A stretch of 64,000 bases of DNA from contig NW_022145613.1 in NCBI RefSeq assembly GCF_000002235.5, forward strand, positions 9,858,429-9,922,428. The letters run 5' to 3'. The notes under the pieces are model-generated. The model worked only from the letters and a program-made list of their open reading frames with translations. It had not been told where the DNA came from and ran no database searches. This stretch comes from Strongylocentrotus purpuratus (taxonomy: Eukaryota > Echinodermata > Echinoidea > Camarodonta > Strongylocentrotidae). A program made the translations under genes and the position numbers. Below, one piece after another: positions 11,965 to 22,029 of this stretch. How positions within the stretch are numbered: position 1 is the stretch's first letter; every line of letters starts with the position of its first letter.

Positions 11965-13437
11965 ATGGACGATAGGCGCGACGTTAAGGGATGTGTTGGA
12001 GCTTCTGGAGACAGCGAAACACCCGAGAATCAATCAAGGGTTGAAGTGGGATCTCAGGAGTTTTTCTCAAACACCGCGGATATCCCATTTAGCGACTTGG
12101 ATCAGAGCGACAGAGGTACGGGTGGAGCAGAGGCATCAGCAAGTGAGGCTTCTTCAGCGGAAAACTCCAGCTCATTCCAAGTCGGTGATGCATCTGATTC
12201 TTTCCCCTTGAACCAAGGGTGTTCTGACGACACCAGTGACGCTACTCATGCTTCTCGGGTATTTTGCTACCAAACTAAGCGAGAGGGGCAAGAAAGCGAG
12301 GGGTATTATCCTCAGCCACCAGAGCAGAAACAGCCAACAGCGGAAGAGAATTGTTGTTGCGTCGAGTGTGGTGTGACCTTTGCCAACATTGATCTTCTCC
12401 TGAAGCATGTTCAGCAACATGAGGCCGAGCAGTACGGATCTGATGACATCTATCAAGGATCCGATGACATGGAAACAGTGGAAGATAGCTCACCAGGAGC
12501 AAATCCTAGTCAGACACCAAGTGTGGCTAGAAACCTAGGCAATGTATCCTGTATGGAGTGCGGTGATGTCTTTGACAACGTGGATGCCCTTGTACGCCAT
12601 GTCGAGGTACACGAAACCTTGATGCGACAGAGACAAAGTGCACAGATGAGCGGAGATCACGAGTGTCAGGTATGCCACCAGTCCTTCATAAACGAAAGAC
12701 TTCTTCAAGAGCATGTCAAAAGACATAATTCACGGGGTGGGATGAACTCATCAGATGGTCAGTCGTCATCTATTGGTCCCAAGGCAGATTTCAATGTCCA
12801 TTCCTATGTACGACGTCCCCCAACACAGAAAGGAGGCGCGGCCGGATGTAGAACCGCCCATTTATGTTTAATCTGTGGGGACGTCTTTCGCCAGCTATCC
12901 AGTTTGGATAAACACTATCAGACGCATAACAGCAACCTGCAAGTCCTCGACCATAAGTGTAGCCTTTGTGGCAAAGTGTTCTCAAAACTCAACAACTTAC
13001 ATGTTCATATGCGTCTTCACAACCAAGACAGACCTTATGCGTGTACGATCTGCGCAAAACGTTTCACGCAAAGTAGCCATCTGAGACAACACGAACTCAT
13101 CCACACCCAGGTGCGTCCATTCTCGTGTCGCTTCTGCCCGAAGACATTCCGCCAGAGTAGCCACCTACACATGCACGAGCGGATACACACGGGGATGCGA
13201 CCCTACAAGTGTCATCTCTGTGACAAGGCATTCATGCAGAGTAGCCATCTACGCATTCATGAGCGCACACATTCCCGAGTACGACCGTACACCTGTAGGT
13301 TCTGCAACGCGACGTTCATTCAGAGCGCGCATATGCGCCTCCACGAAAAGAGGCATTTGAACGAGGCTACCGGAAATGCTGAATCGCCAACACAAAATGG
13401 ATCGACGCCAGAATCTCCTCAAATGGCTACTTCTTAG
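11965..13437 (+). CDS. C2H2 zinc-finger protein, nine fingers, 490 aa
   Basis: Probable sequence-specific DNA-binding nuclear protein. Nine C-x2-C-x12-H-x3-H fingers are visible, at about residues 132, 196, 234, 301, 332, 360, 388, 416 and 444. Fingers 1-4 are isolated by acidic, Ser-rich spacers; fingers 5-9 form a tandem block with 28-residue spacing and linkers related to TGEKPY (NQDRPYA, TQVRPFS, TGMRPYK, SRVRPYT). Fingers 6-8 repeat QSSHL at their recognition helices, finger 9 QSAHM. The first 130 residues are acidic and low-complexity with no KRAB, BTB or SET domain. The ATG has good context (GCCAGCATGG); a 5' UTR acceptor (CTCTTAG|G, exon start 11922) lies 43 bases before it. The coding part is a single exon ending TAG at 13435. 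Orthology was not assigned. Confidence 0.93.
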   Translation: MDDRRDVKGCVGASGDSETPENQSRVEVGSQEFFSNTADIPFSDLDQSDRGTGGAEASASEASSAENSSSFQVGDASDSFPLNQGCSDDTSDATHASRVFCYQTKREGQESEGYYPQPPEQKQPTAEENCCCVECGVTFANIDLLLKHVQQHEAEQYGSDDIYQGSDDMETVEDSSPGANPSQTPSVARNLGNVSCMECGDVFDNVDALVRHVEVHETLMRQRQSAQMSGDHECQVCHQSFINERLLQEHVKRHNSRGGMNSSDGQSSSIGPKADFNVHSYVRRPPTQKGGAAGCRTAHLCLICGDVFRQLSSLDKHYQTHNSNLQVLDHKCSLCGKVFSKLNNLHVHMRLHNQDRPYACTICAKRFTQSSHLRQHELIHTQVRPFSCRFCPKTFRQSSHLHMHERIHTGMRPYKCHLCDKAFMQSSHLRIHERTHSRVRPYTCRFCNATFIQSAHMRLHEKRHLNEATGNAESPTQNGSTPESPQMATS

Positions 13438-13485
13438 ATTTCCTTTAAAAAAACGTATACATGTTACTTCGGTACTATGTATTTC

Positions 13486-13491
13486 AATAAA
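13486..13491 (+). terminator. Poly(A) signal of the zinc-finger gene
   Basis: AATAAA lies 49 bases after the stop codon, implying a very short 3' UTR ending near 13505-13515, before the foldback element that starts at 13535. Confidence 0.65.
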
Positions 13492-13534
13492 GTCCGAGTG
13501 ACTGGGTCATCCGCCCGACTGGTGGTCGTATCGT

Positions 13535-13793
13535 TAGGCCTACAAAAAAAAGATGTTGTATTGCGACCGACCCCAAAATCTTGAAATCTACGGTCGGCTT
13601 TTTAAAAAAGTTTGGTTTTTTTTCCCGATTTTTAGAGAAGTAAAATATTAAAGCATTCAAAACTGAGAAATCAGCTCAAAGATGGAGGGGAAAAAAAAAA
13701 AAAAAAAAGGTTTAAAAAAACAAAACATTTCCGACCGACGGACCCATGTTTTGGCACCTAAAGGGCAATACAACATCTTTTTTTTTTAAGACC
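13535..13793. mobile_element. Foldback element, family A, copy 2
   Basis: Starts TTAGGCCTAC followed by an A run and TGTTGTATTG, and ends with CACCTAAAGGGCAATACAAC then a T run and AAGACC, its imperfect inverse. Same family as 3843-4098. It has inserted just past the expected zinc-finger cleavage site. Confidence 0.7.
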
Positions 13794-13799
13794 TTGCAT

Positions 13800-15275
13800 G
13801 TGTATATACCACTGGCTCAACCTACAGTGTTCTTGTTTGGGGCAACTCAATTATCTGCAATTTTGTTATTTTTATTAGCATTTTAAAGAAACTGACATCT
13901 CTCACGATTTTGTCTTAATTTGGTCACCGTCGGATTGCGTTGACTCAACAATATCATGCTATACTGAAATTATGATACACCTAACGTTAGAAGATGCACA
14001 TCTCCGGGTACACCAAGCACACCATTGGTAGTGTACATTATACCGTGAAATAACATATAAAAAGTAACTGAAAGCAACATTTGTACATATTTATAAAAAA
14101 AGAATCACATAACAACCAGACTTCAGAAACTACATGTCTGTTCTTGATTTTATTACATTTTTGTTGCTGTAAAGTATTGTTTTTTTTATCGCTTTATTAG
14201 CATCTAACTAGACCGGTTTTCCTTTCAAGTCTAATTCTAGAGCTGTCGTTGCGGCATCAAAGACGACAACTTGTACTTCTACTTATGCTACTATATGCAT
14301 CATTACTTACTTCTTCTTAATTGTATTTGTAAAATTACAGTTTAGTTTCCACAAAATTGTACATGTGTATTCTGTTTGGAAACATTAAAAATACTGTGAG
14401 TAATAAACAATTTCTTTGTGCATTTCTTTCTCTTCTTGCTCACAATGATATTTGTGTACAAGATACTTCAAAACATGTTTTTCCTTCTTAAATTTCATGA
14501 ATGAGAAGCAAAGGTTAATGTTCCTTCCAATGGGTAGTTGTCCAACATCCAAAATTAATGTCATAACGTACGTATTAACGTTACTGCAATATCTACAGCT
14601 ATGAAACGAGTTTGCCTTTAACATCGCCTCTATTACGATAATGCAAACTCCATAATGCCATTATGACGTCACAATACAAGCTTTACTTGCTCTATCCCCT
14701 CCACCTTCCTTTATATCTTTTAATGTATGTGCTCTTGTAGTAAAAATGTAGTAAAATCAATCACAAAATTACGAACTCTTCTCTTTCTCATCCTCTCCCC
14801 TCTATCTCTCTCTCTCCCTACTCTTGTCCCCTCTTATGTCTTACCACTTCACCACCTACTGTACATGTGTGTTTTGACCACATCAATTGAAGGTGATTCT
14901 GCGTTTACACATTGTTTAAACTCAAGATATTAATTTAAACACAGATCAGTGAATCAAACATGTGCCTGCACACAAATATGATATCAAACACTATCAAATT
15001 TGTTCCGAAATGCCCAGAGTTAGTCTATAAACAATTACCAAAGTGGTTGAACACATTCCTCCGATTAAATTATCTTAAATTCCTGTACTTAACTACAAAT
15101 GCACAAACTGGCCACACATATTTGATATTTGTACAGGAATCTGGTTTTATTTACACAGATGTTTCTTTCCAAACCGTCTCATACATGTACATCAATGGGC
15201 AAGAAATAAAAATGTCGTACTGTAATACAAAACTATTTACAGAATTTGAACATTATTTATACATATAGAAATAAA
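13800..15275. other. No gene recognised
   Basis: AT-rich intergenic DNA between the zinc-finger gene and the 3' side of the acidic-repeat gene. No exon supported on either strand. Confidence 0.5.
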
Positions 15276-15368
15276 GAGAGAGAGAAACAGAGAGAGAGAG
15301 AGAGAGACGGAGAGAGAGAGAGGGGGGGGGGGGATTGGGGGAATGAGAGAGAGAGAGAGAGAGAGAGA
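15276..15368. repeat. GA microsatellite with G run
   Basis: (GA)n interrupted by ten consecutive G near 15323-15333. Confidence 0.85.
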
Positions 15369-15438
15369 TGAAACAAATGAGTATCAATAAATCTTTCAAG
15401 AAACACATTGGAGTGTAGTAATATATATACAATGTATC

Positions 15439-15580
15439 CTGGGATGCCAGTTAGAATTGATCAGAGGGCCTGAAAATCACCTAGAGTTAGCAATTTTTAC
15501 ACCAAAAAGCCTAAACTATGGCCTGAAAATAACTCGCAAAGGCCTGAATTCAGGCTTTTGCCTGAAAACTGGCATCCCTG
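15439..15580. mobile_element. Foldback element, GGGATGCCAGTT ends
   Basis: Ends GGGATGCCAGTT and AACTGGCATCCC are perfect inverses. The 140-bp body contains GGCCTGAAAA words repeated in both orientations. Typical of a short hAT-like MITE; class is inference. Confidence 0.65.
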
Positions 15581-15599
15581 TATATCAAACTTCTGTCAT

Positions 15600-16865
15600 A
15601 CCTTAAAAAGTGTTGGTATCATACATCATTCAGAATTTCAGATACCAGTAGCTTCTAACACATTTTATCTCACAGCATATCTTTCTAAAGCCTAGTATTA
15701 CTTTAATTCTTTATATTCTGCAAAATGATTATAATCATAACAATTGTTAACAATAATAATAAGGTTTGAATTGTTAGAATTCATGATAAATGAGCATAGG
15801 GCACCACGCCTACTGACCACACTTGTTAGCTTATAAATATATTATTATAAGCACAGAATTAAGCTTGTTCATTGTTATATTATTGTCCGATGCGTATTAA
15901 AAGATCCATCAGCCATTATACGGTTTTTAATCTTCTAATGTCTACCTTTTCGTGCTGAATTCACAGGCATTACTAAGCTTCCTCATGAACATGAACAAAT
16001 ATAGAGAAATGTATTGTACCTAAATGTGTTCTTGATTTTCTCATATTGCAAATAATTAAAAATACTTAATTTAAATAAAACAATGAACAAAATTCATTAA
16101 TATGAATATTAAAAGGAGACAATAGCATAGATATTTCAGAATGCTGCTAAAAATGAACAGAACCACTATTTCAAGCCACATGTAAAATACCTTAGCATGT
16201 ATTTTTCTTTGTACAAGGACCTAAATCCACATGCTATCTAAAACATATGTTGATGATCCTGGAAAATACCCAAAGGAAAGGTAGTTTGCAGAGAATGAAA
16301 TCTAATATTTCAGAGTGCAACAAAGGGGAGAGTTGTCCCCAATGACAACACAGCTCAATTCACAAATTTGAGGTTACCTAACATAATAGAAGTGTAAATT
16401 TTACCAAGCGCTATAAAGAGACATTGCATTAATCGCTATATAAAAGCTAATTATTATTATTCTAGTTGCCCATCTGATTTTGTTCAAACTGTAGACAGTC
16501 TGTTCCTCCTATTCTATTCTGCTTTCTTTTGCTATCAAGGTTAGGGCGCAGTTTCTGCACAATGCACATCAATTCATTTACATGTATGTCACTTGCATGT
16601 TTTATGCTCATTTGAAAATACATATACATCATGTTTGTATAAAACAACATTTACAAAATATCTCAACTTCCACTCCCACACAGTCTGACACACATTAAAG
16701 CATTACAAAAAAAATATTTTGTGGTTTGTCTTACTAATGCCATTTGGAAACACGTGTAAGGCATATAAATGATAAGGAATTTTCACAGATCTACTCATGA
16801 GACCATTTGTTTTGTTCTAATCACTATCATATCAACATCATCATTCATCATCACTGCTTTCCTCT
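15600..16865 (-). other. Probable 3' UTR or flank of the acidic-repeat gene
   Basis: AT-rich sequence after the TAA at 16866. I could not fix a polyadenylation site; TTTATT at about 15147 is the nearest clear minus-strand AATAAA I noticed. A SINE-like tail lies at 16405-16460. Confidence 0.3.
16405..16460 (+). mobile_element. SINE-like 3' end
   Basis: AAGCGCTATAAAG and CGCTATATAAAAGCTAA followed by an (ATT)n tail match the 3' ends at 28870-29001 and (inverted) 30546-30640. Only the 3' part is recognisable. Confidence 0.5.
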
Positions 16866-18246
16866 TTATCTTATTCTCTTTGATCTCCTTCTCTTTCCTG
16901 GGGTGCTTCTAGATTTCTGGATACTTTCATTATCACTGTTATCATCTTCATTACTACTTTCAATCTTTGATCTCCTTCTCTTTCCTTGGGTACTTCTAGA
17001 TTTTTGGATAATTTCATCATCATCATCACTGCTATCATCTTCATTACTACTTTCAATCTTTGATCTCCTTCTCTTTCCTGGGGTTCTTCTAGATTTTTGG
17101 ATAATTTCATCATCATCATCACTGCTATCATCTTCATTACTACTTTCAATCTTTGATCTCCTTCTCTTTCCTGGGGTACTTCTAGATTTTTGGATAATTT
17201 CATCATCATCATCACTGCTATCATCTTCATTACTACTTTCAATCTTTGATCCCCCTCTCTTTCCTGGGGTACTTCTACATTTCTGGATAACCTCGTCATC
17301 ATCACCATCATCATCATCATCATCACTGTTATCATCTTCATTACTACTTTCAATCTTTGATCCCCTTCTCTTTCCTGGGGTACTTCTACATTTCTGGATA
17401 ACCTCGTCATCATCACCATCATCATCATCATCATCATCACTGTCTTCATCTTCATTACTACTTTCAATCTTTGATCTCCTTCTCTTTCCTGGGGTACTTC
17501 TAGATTTCTGGATAACCTCGTCATCATCACCATCATCATCATCACTGTTATCATCTTCATTACTACTTTCAATCTTTGATCTCCTTCTCCTTCTAGGGGT
17601 GTTTGTAGATTTTTGGATCATTCCATCATCACCACTGCTTTCCTCTTCATCACTACATGTCTTCTTCTTTCCTGAGGCATTTCTGGATTTCTGAATCATA
17701 TCGTCATCATCATCATTATCATCATCATCTTTTTCTTCTTCTCCTTCTTCACTACTATCAATGGTTAATCTCCTTCTCCTTCTCCTCTGTTGCTGGCTAC
17801 TTTGAACCGGCCAATCTTCTTCATTACTCTCATGCTCATTACCACTATCCTTATCTTCCATCTGCTTACTTTTCTTCACTTTTCTTTGGTATCTCCTTCT
17901 TTCAGGTTGTTGTTGTGTTTTGGTCATCTTTGATCTCCTCTTTGAGTCATTTCTGCTATTTCTTTTTCCATTTGATGTGATATTTCTATCCTGTCTTGCT
18001 TTTCTTTTAATGCTTGCTGTCCTTCTCTCAGATTTTGATGACTTTAAATCCTCAATGTTATCATCATCATCATCATCACTATCATCATTATTACTGTCAT
18101 CTTCCTCATCGTCACAACTTTCTAATGATTTTGATTCAGAAGTATCTTCCTCTTCCTCCTCTTCTTTCTCGTCATCAGCAATGAAATCTGACATAGCATC
18201 ATCATCCCACAGAGAAATTGGGTCAGTATTGTTGTATTTATTATGG
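16866..18246 (-). CDS. Acidic/basic repeat nuclear protein, exon 2 (residues 61-520)
   Basis: Second of two coding exons (first: 19106-19287). The acceptor TATTGCAG|C at 18246 joins exon 1 in phase to give ...NFVK-G-HNKYNNTDP.... The segment starts with a conserved-looking patch, ISLWDDDAMSDFIADDE, followed by Asp/Glu clusters and a basic region (KRKARQ, KRRSK, ERRRYQRK). From about residue 300 come seven units of about 30 residues: TPGKRRRSKIESSNEDD, then SSDDDDE, then IIQKSR. The chain ends KRRRSKRIR. TPGK fits the CDK consensus S/T-P-x-K; SSNEDD and SSDDDDE fit CK2. KRRRSK is NLS-like. The make-up recalls Nopp140-type or chromatin-associated disordered proteins, but no family was recognised. 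Its antisense strand has long Ser/Leu frames that are shadows. Confidence 0.85.
16881..17640 (-). repeat. In-frame coding repeat array of the acidic protein
   Basis: Seven units sharing SKIESSNED, spaced about 84 to 114 bases apart as their Asp tracts differ in length. The last three complete units are nearly identical, so the array is probably still changing by unequal exchange. Confidence 0.85.
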
Positions 18247-18462
18247 CTGCAATAGATGGGGGAAATAGTACAAGAAACAACAGTTTGAATTCCTTTACAA
18301 TTGTACTGCAGAAACGTCATTCTAAAATCCCAAATCAACTTTACCATATGACTGCAATATGAAGCTATTTTAAAATGTCTAATATCAATCAATGTTAAAT
18401 TACTGGCATAGTATGTTTGGTATTAGATTGACGTTGTTGGGCAGGTCCAAGCTATTTGGATT

Positions 18463-18871
18463 GTGACGTACAGGACATTCAGAGACTTTAAACAAGAAAT
18501 TACAACGGACGAAATTATTTATATGGCTATCTTTTGGTATGAGTCTGTGGCTATTATGGGCTAGTTCATTTGTGGAAAGTTTTAGTTCTGACCAATTCTT
18601 AAATTAATTTTAATGTAATTAATTTTAATGTAATTAATGTGACGCGTGACGTACGGGACCAGAGAATATCTGACTTTTTCAAAAATAAGTTCATCATAAA
18701 AGTTCTCTGAATTTATTAAGTTATGAGATTTATGGTAACGATATCTTAATTCATTATGGAATCAAGCATTAATCACAATTAATACCATATTTTTCAGACC
18801 TTTCGTTGTCACATAATATATCAAAACATAAATGTGTGTATGTGACGCACGGGACACGTGATGTACGGGAC
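18463..18871. repeat. Four copies of GTGAYGYACRGGAC in an intron
   Basis: The 14-base word occurs at 18463, 18646, 18842 and 18858, all in the single intron of the acidic-repeat gene. The copies are not evenly spaced. TGACGTAC resembles a CRE half-site context. Function unknown. Confidence 0.55.
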
Positions 18872-19105
18872 AACTTTTCCCTATGGGAAAATGCATCGAT
18901 CTGAAGTTACTTCTGTCAACATTTTGTTTTCAAAACCTCATGTATTTTCTCTTTTTAAGATAGTAAATGAGTTCCAATTTCTTTCTCACTTTGAGATGTC
19001 ATTAATTATACTAGTAATAAACATCATTGAGTCACTTTCAAACTGATTTTCTCAAATTTTCCCATCAACATGATAAATGTCAACATCATTCCATCAGAAA
19101 CTTAC

Positions 19106-19287
19106 CCCTTCACAAAATTAGAAATCAGTTTTCGAGGCCTGAGGTGTTGGAAGCTCTTTTGAGGGGTCTTGTCCACTTCGATCTTTCCCAGAACATCTTC
19201 TCTGGTTGGCATTTCAAAGGCCTTTCTGGCTTTGAGTCTAGAGGACGTCCTACTCGGCGAGCAGAGGTCATCTTCCTCGTCTGCCAT
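19106..19287 (-). CDS. Acidic/basic repeat nuclear protein, exon 1 (residues 1-60)
   Basis: Starts with ATG in good context (CAACATGGC) as MADEEDDLCSPSRTSSRLKA and ends LRPRKLISNFVK-GG at donor GG|GTAAGT (19105/19104). It carries KTPQK, another CDK-type site. The phase (two bases left over) fits exon 2 exactly. Together they give 520 residues and an 859-base intron. Upstream sequence was not resolved into a promoter. Confidence 0.85.
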
Positions 19288-19486
19288 GTTGAAAATTGAT
19301 CAAGGAGTCTTGGTGAAGATGTCTAGATATCAGATGACTTTCTGTTCATTCAAATACAACAGAGACAAGGAAATAAGCCAGACAGTCCCTATAATGCATG
19401 TTGCATGTTAAAATTCTGGAATATGCAGCATTAGCATTAAAGCAGAAGGGAACAAGTATTTCATTTCTGTAGGTTGATTGGTCGAC

Positions 19487-20075
19487 TAAGGCCTTGTTCA
19501 GACATGAAGCAGCAAAACTGCAGCGGTTTTTTTATGTCGTCATGTGTAATACATGTAACATTTCAATATCTTATAGGAAAAATCTCAGTCAATATGCTCA
19601 GCAAGGACCTTTCATGTGCGCAGTTGCCATTTCAATAACACTTAAAGGTAAAGACCAGTTATGGTCATGCGATTGCATTGTGAAAGAAACGTTGTGGAAT
19701 CGATCAGAAAAGGTTGATCATCTAGCATCTAGCATCTGCAAGGTTCTGGAATCATCAAAATGATAAGAAATTTGGCCCATTCTTCGTAATGTTACAAGCA
19801 CTATACACAGAAAGATATATATGGGACTACCCTATATCTCTCACAGACCATGAGAGAAACAAATTTACCAAATATATGAATTAGTAGGTGGTTTCCCGGC
19901 AAATTTTTTATCATCATGTATTAGTCAAAACATATTCTTTCACATGACTGGTAATGAGAGCTTCCATTTCATTTTTTGAAACTGGGGCGTTTCCAATACT
20001 GGTCTTTACCTTTAAATAAAAAAAGGGCAGGGTTTTTTTGCAACAGTTTACTTTGTCATATCTGAACGGGCCTTA
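19487..20075. mobile_element. TTAAGGC...TTCAGA foldback element, copy 1 (host of a nested element)
   Basis: Left end TAAGGCCTTGTTCAGACATG and right end CATATCTGAACGGGCCTTA are inverted. The same ends bound elements at 26790-27115 and 49585-49736. About 374 bases of a different element are inserted inside (19642-20015), leaving roughly 215 bases of the original. Confidence 0.65.
19642..20015. mobile_element. Nested foldback element with TTAA borders
   Basis: Bounded by TTAAAGGTAAAGACCAGT on the left and ACTGGTCTTTACCTTTAA on the right, a perfect 18-base inverted pair that begins and ends in TTAA. The TTAA borders suggest piggyBac-type mobilisation (inference). Confidence 0.7.
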
Positions 20076-20469
20076 CTGTAAAAATAAGACCTTAGACTGA
20101 GACCTAAAATAAATTTGACGGTAAACATGAATAGTCTTTGCCAGTTAAAACGACATAAGAGTCCCTCAATTAGTGGCCATAAATATTTGTGCCGATCCTA
20201 AAATAATCTACAATTACATGTAGACTACCAGCTTCTAGATCTTTTACAACTACAAGGATACTCCACAGGAAAGTAGAGATAGTTAGGATGAATCAAACAT
20301 TGATCTAGTCTACAAATTATAATCATTTTCTGTGGGGCAAGTAGATTTCTATCCCTTACATAATTGCATCACATCACAAACCCAGTCCATACTCCATAGA
20401 AAATGTTAAATAAATATACAAGAACATCACTAATATTAACTAAAACTCCTACAATGCATGAGGTCTAAA

Positions 20470-20964
20470 AGGGCTTTCACATCGGGCATTGCGTAGAGTT
20501 GCGTAGTGTTGCGTACCGACTGCGCCGATCGTACGCAACTGTACGCTGACAGACGCAAATGGGTACGCGAGATGGATTAAACATGTTTATTTTTTTCGCG
20601 TACCTTTGGCGTAGATCTAGACACTACGCTACTATATCCAAGTCTACACAACAGTACGCTACCATACGCCAGTCCGACGAAGCAGTAAAAGCTTGCTCAC
20701 ACAGTAAGCAACCGTATGCAACCGTTAGCAAACCTGTACGCCAGGCCTACGTAAATGTACGCAACCCTACGCCGAAGCAACATTTTTAGGTATGCGACGC
20801 CTATGCACAGGGAACGTAACCATAGGCCATCGTATGCCAGCCTACGCATAACCTACGCAGGGACTACGCCGAAGCACCTTTTTTTTCATGAATATGCAGC
20901 CCAATTTCGTCGTAGTCGGTACGCCACACTACGCAAGTCTACGCAGATCCGGTGTGAAAGAGGT
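20470..20964. mobile_element. TACGC-dense element with inverted ends
   Basis: GGGCTTTCACATCGG at the left and CCGGTGTGAAAGAGG at the right are imperfect inverses. Between them the words TACGC and GCGTA recur more than twenty times in both orientations, unlike anything else in the window. Non-coding. Confidence 0.5.
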
Positions 20965-21056
20965 TTAACTGTAAACCATGTTTATCTAGATTGCATTTCT
21001 TAAAAAAAAATGAAAATAGGAACCAGTTAATAATAATGTTCCAACTTCCAACTGAC

Positions 21057-21290
21057 CAGGCGCGTATGCAGGGGGGGGGGGGGGGGGTTGTGGTTAAACC
21101 CCCCCCCCTTGACTTTTTTTATGTGTATGTTTTATGTATGTTTTTTAGGAAACCCCCCCCCCCCCTTTTGATTTTTTTTTTTTTAAATAAAAAAAATAAA
21201 AAAATGCCAATGGCTGACCTCAAAAAGGTGACCTTACCCCCCCCCCCCCCTCCCCCCCCCCCCCTTGAAAAAATCCTGCGTACGCCACTG
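21057..21290. mobile_element. Foldback element, CAGGCGCGTACGCAGG family, copy 2
   Basis: CAGGCGCGTATGCAGG on the left, CCTGCGTACGCCACTG on the right, with long G and C runs and the same interior words as 11208-11542. Confidence 0.7.
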
Positions 21291-21537
21291 CAACTGACTA
21301 AGTTGCCCATTAATTATCCTACAATAAAAACAAAACTAGTCTACAACATGGAATCCAATACATGGGGCAATGTACTGCAAAGTTAATATTTGGACATATT
21401 TTACATGCCGTTCTACACAATTTAATGAATAGAGGTCTATTCATCATTGCTACATGATTACAAATCCGTCAAAAACACTTGATACGTGTAACATGTAAAA
21501 GAGGCCTGACTTACTGAAAATGCAGAGGCAGATTATC

Positions 21538-21580
21538 TTGAAGAAGAAGAAGAAGAAGAAGAAGAAAAAGAAGAAGAACG
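21538..21580. repeat. GAA microsatellite
   Basis: About fourteen GAA triplets with one AAA interruption. Confidence 0.9.
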
Positions 21581-21781
21581 CTCGGTCGCCTGATTACAGA
21601 AGCGAAGTTTAAGCTTGGCGGGAGAAGAGGCTGAGCTGCAAATTTCACGTGCTTTCTCGATCTCGATGCGACGCCATCATAATAATAGTTAATAGATCTA
21701 CATTCATCCCGATATGTGAATAAATTTGTCGTCTCTCTTATCCCCCTCTTATCATGGACCTAGTCTACATGCTCTTATATT

Positions 21782-22021
21782 GCAAGATATTATGATCAGT
21801 TGATCACCATAACCTACGATTTTAGATGCATCTAAAATCGTTTCCCTATCTTTAGCTCTTTACAAAATAATATACTCTCTCGATCGAAGTCTCGATCGCC
21901 GGCAAGATATTATGATCAGTTGATCACCATAACCTACGATTTTAGATGCATCTAAAATCGTTTCCCTATCTTTAGCTCTTTACAAAATAATATACTCTCT
22001 CGATCGAAGTCTCGATCGTCG
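21782..22021. repeat. 120-bp tandem duplication, one mismatch
   Basis: Copies 21782-21901 and 21902-22021 are identical except for one C/T difference near the end (GATCGCC versus GATCGTC). Each copy contains a perfect 24-base palindrome (21817-21840 and 21937-21960; half-site CGATTTTAGATG), a TGATCAGTTGATCA palindrome-like word and CTCGATCG words. A NotI site (GCGGCCGC) follows at about 22024. Confidence 0.95.
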
Positions 22022-22029
22022 GCGCGGCC

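Noticed and set aside
16807..17694. 295-codon plus-strand frame rich in Ser, Leu and Phe
   Set aside because: It is the exact antisense of the acidic-repeat exon. The repeats, splice phase and start context all support the minus strand.
17920..18255. Plus-strand Ser-rich frame
   Set aside because: Antisense shadow of the Asp/Glu-rich part of the same minus-strand exon.
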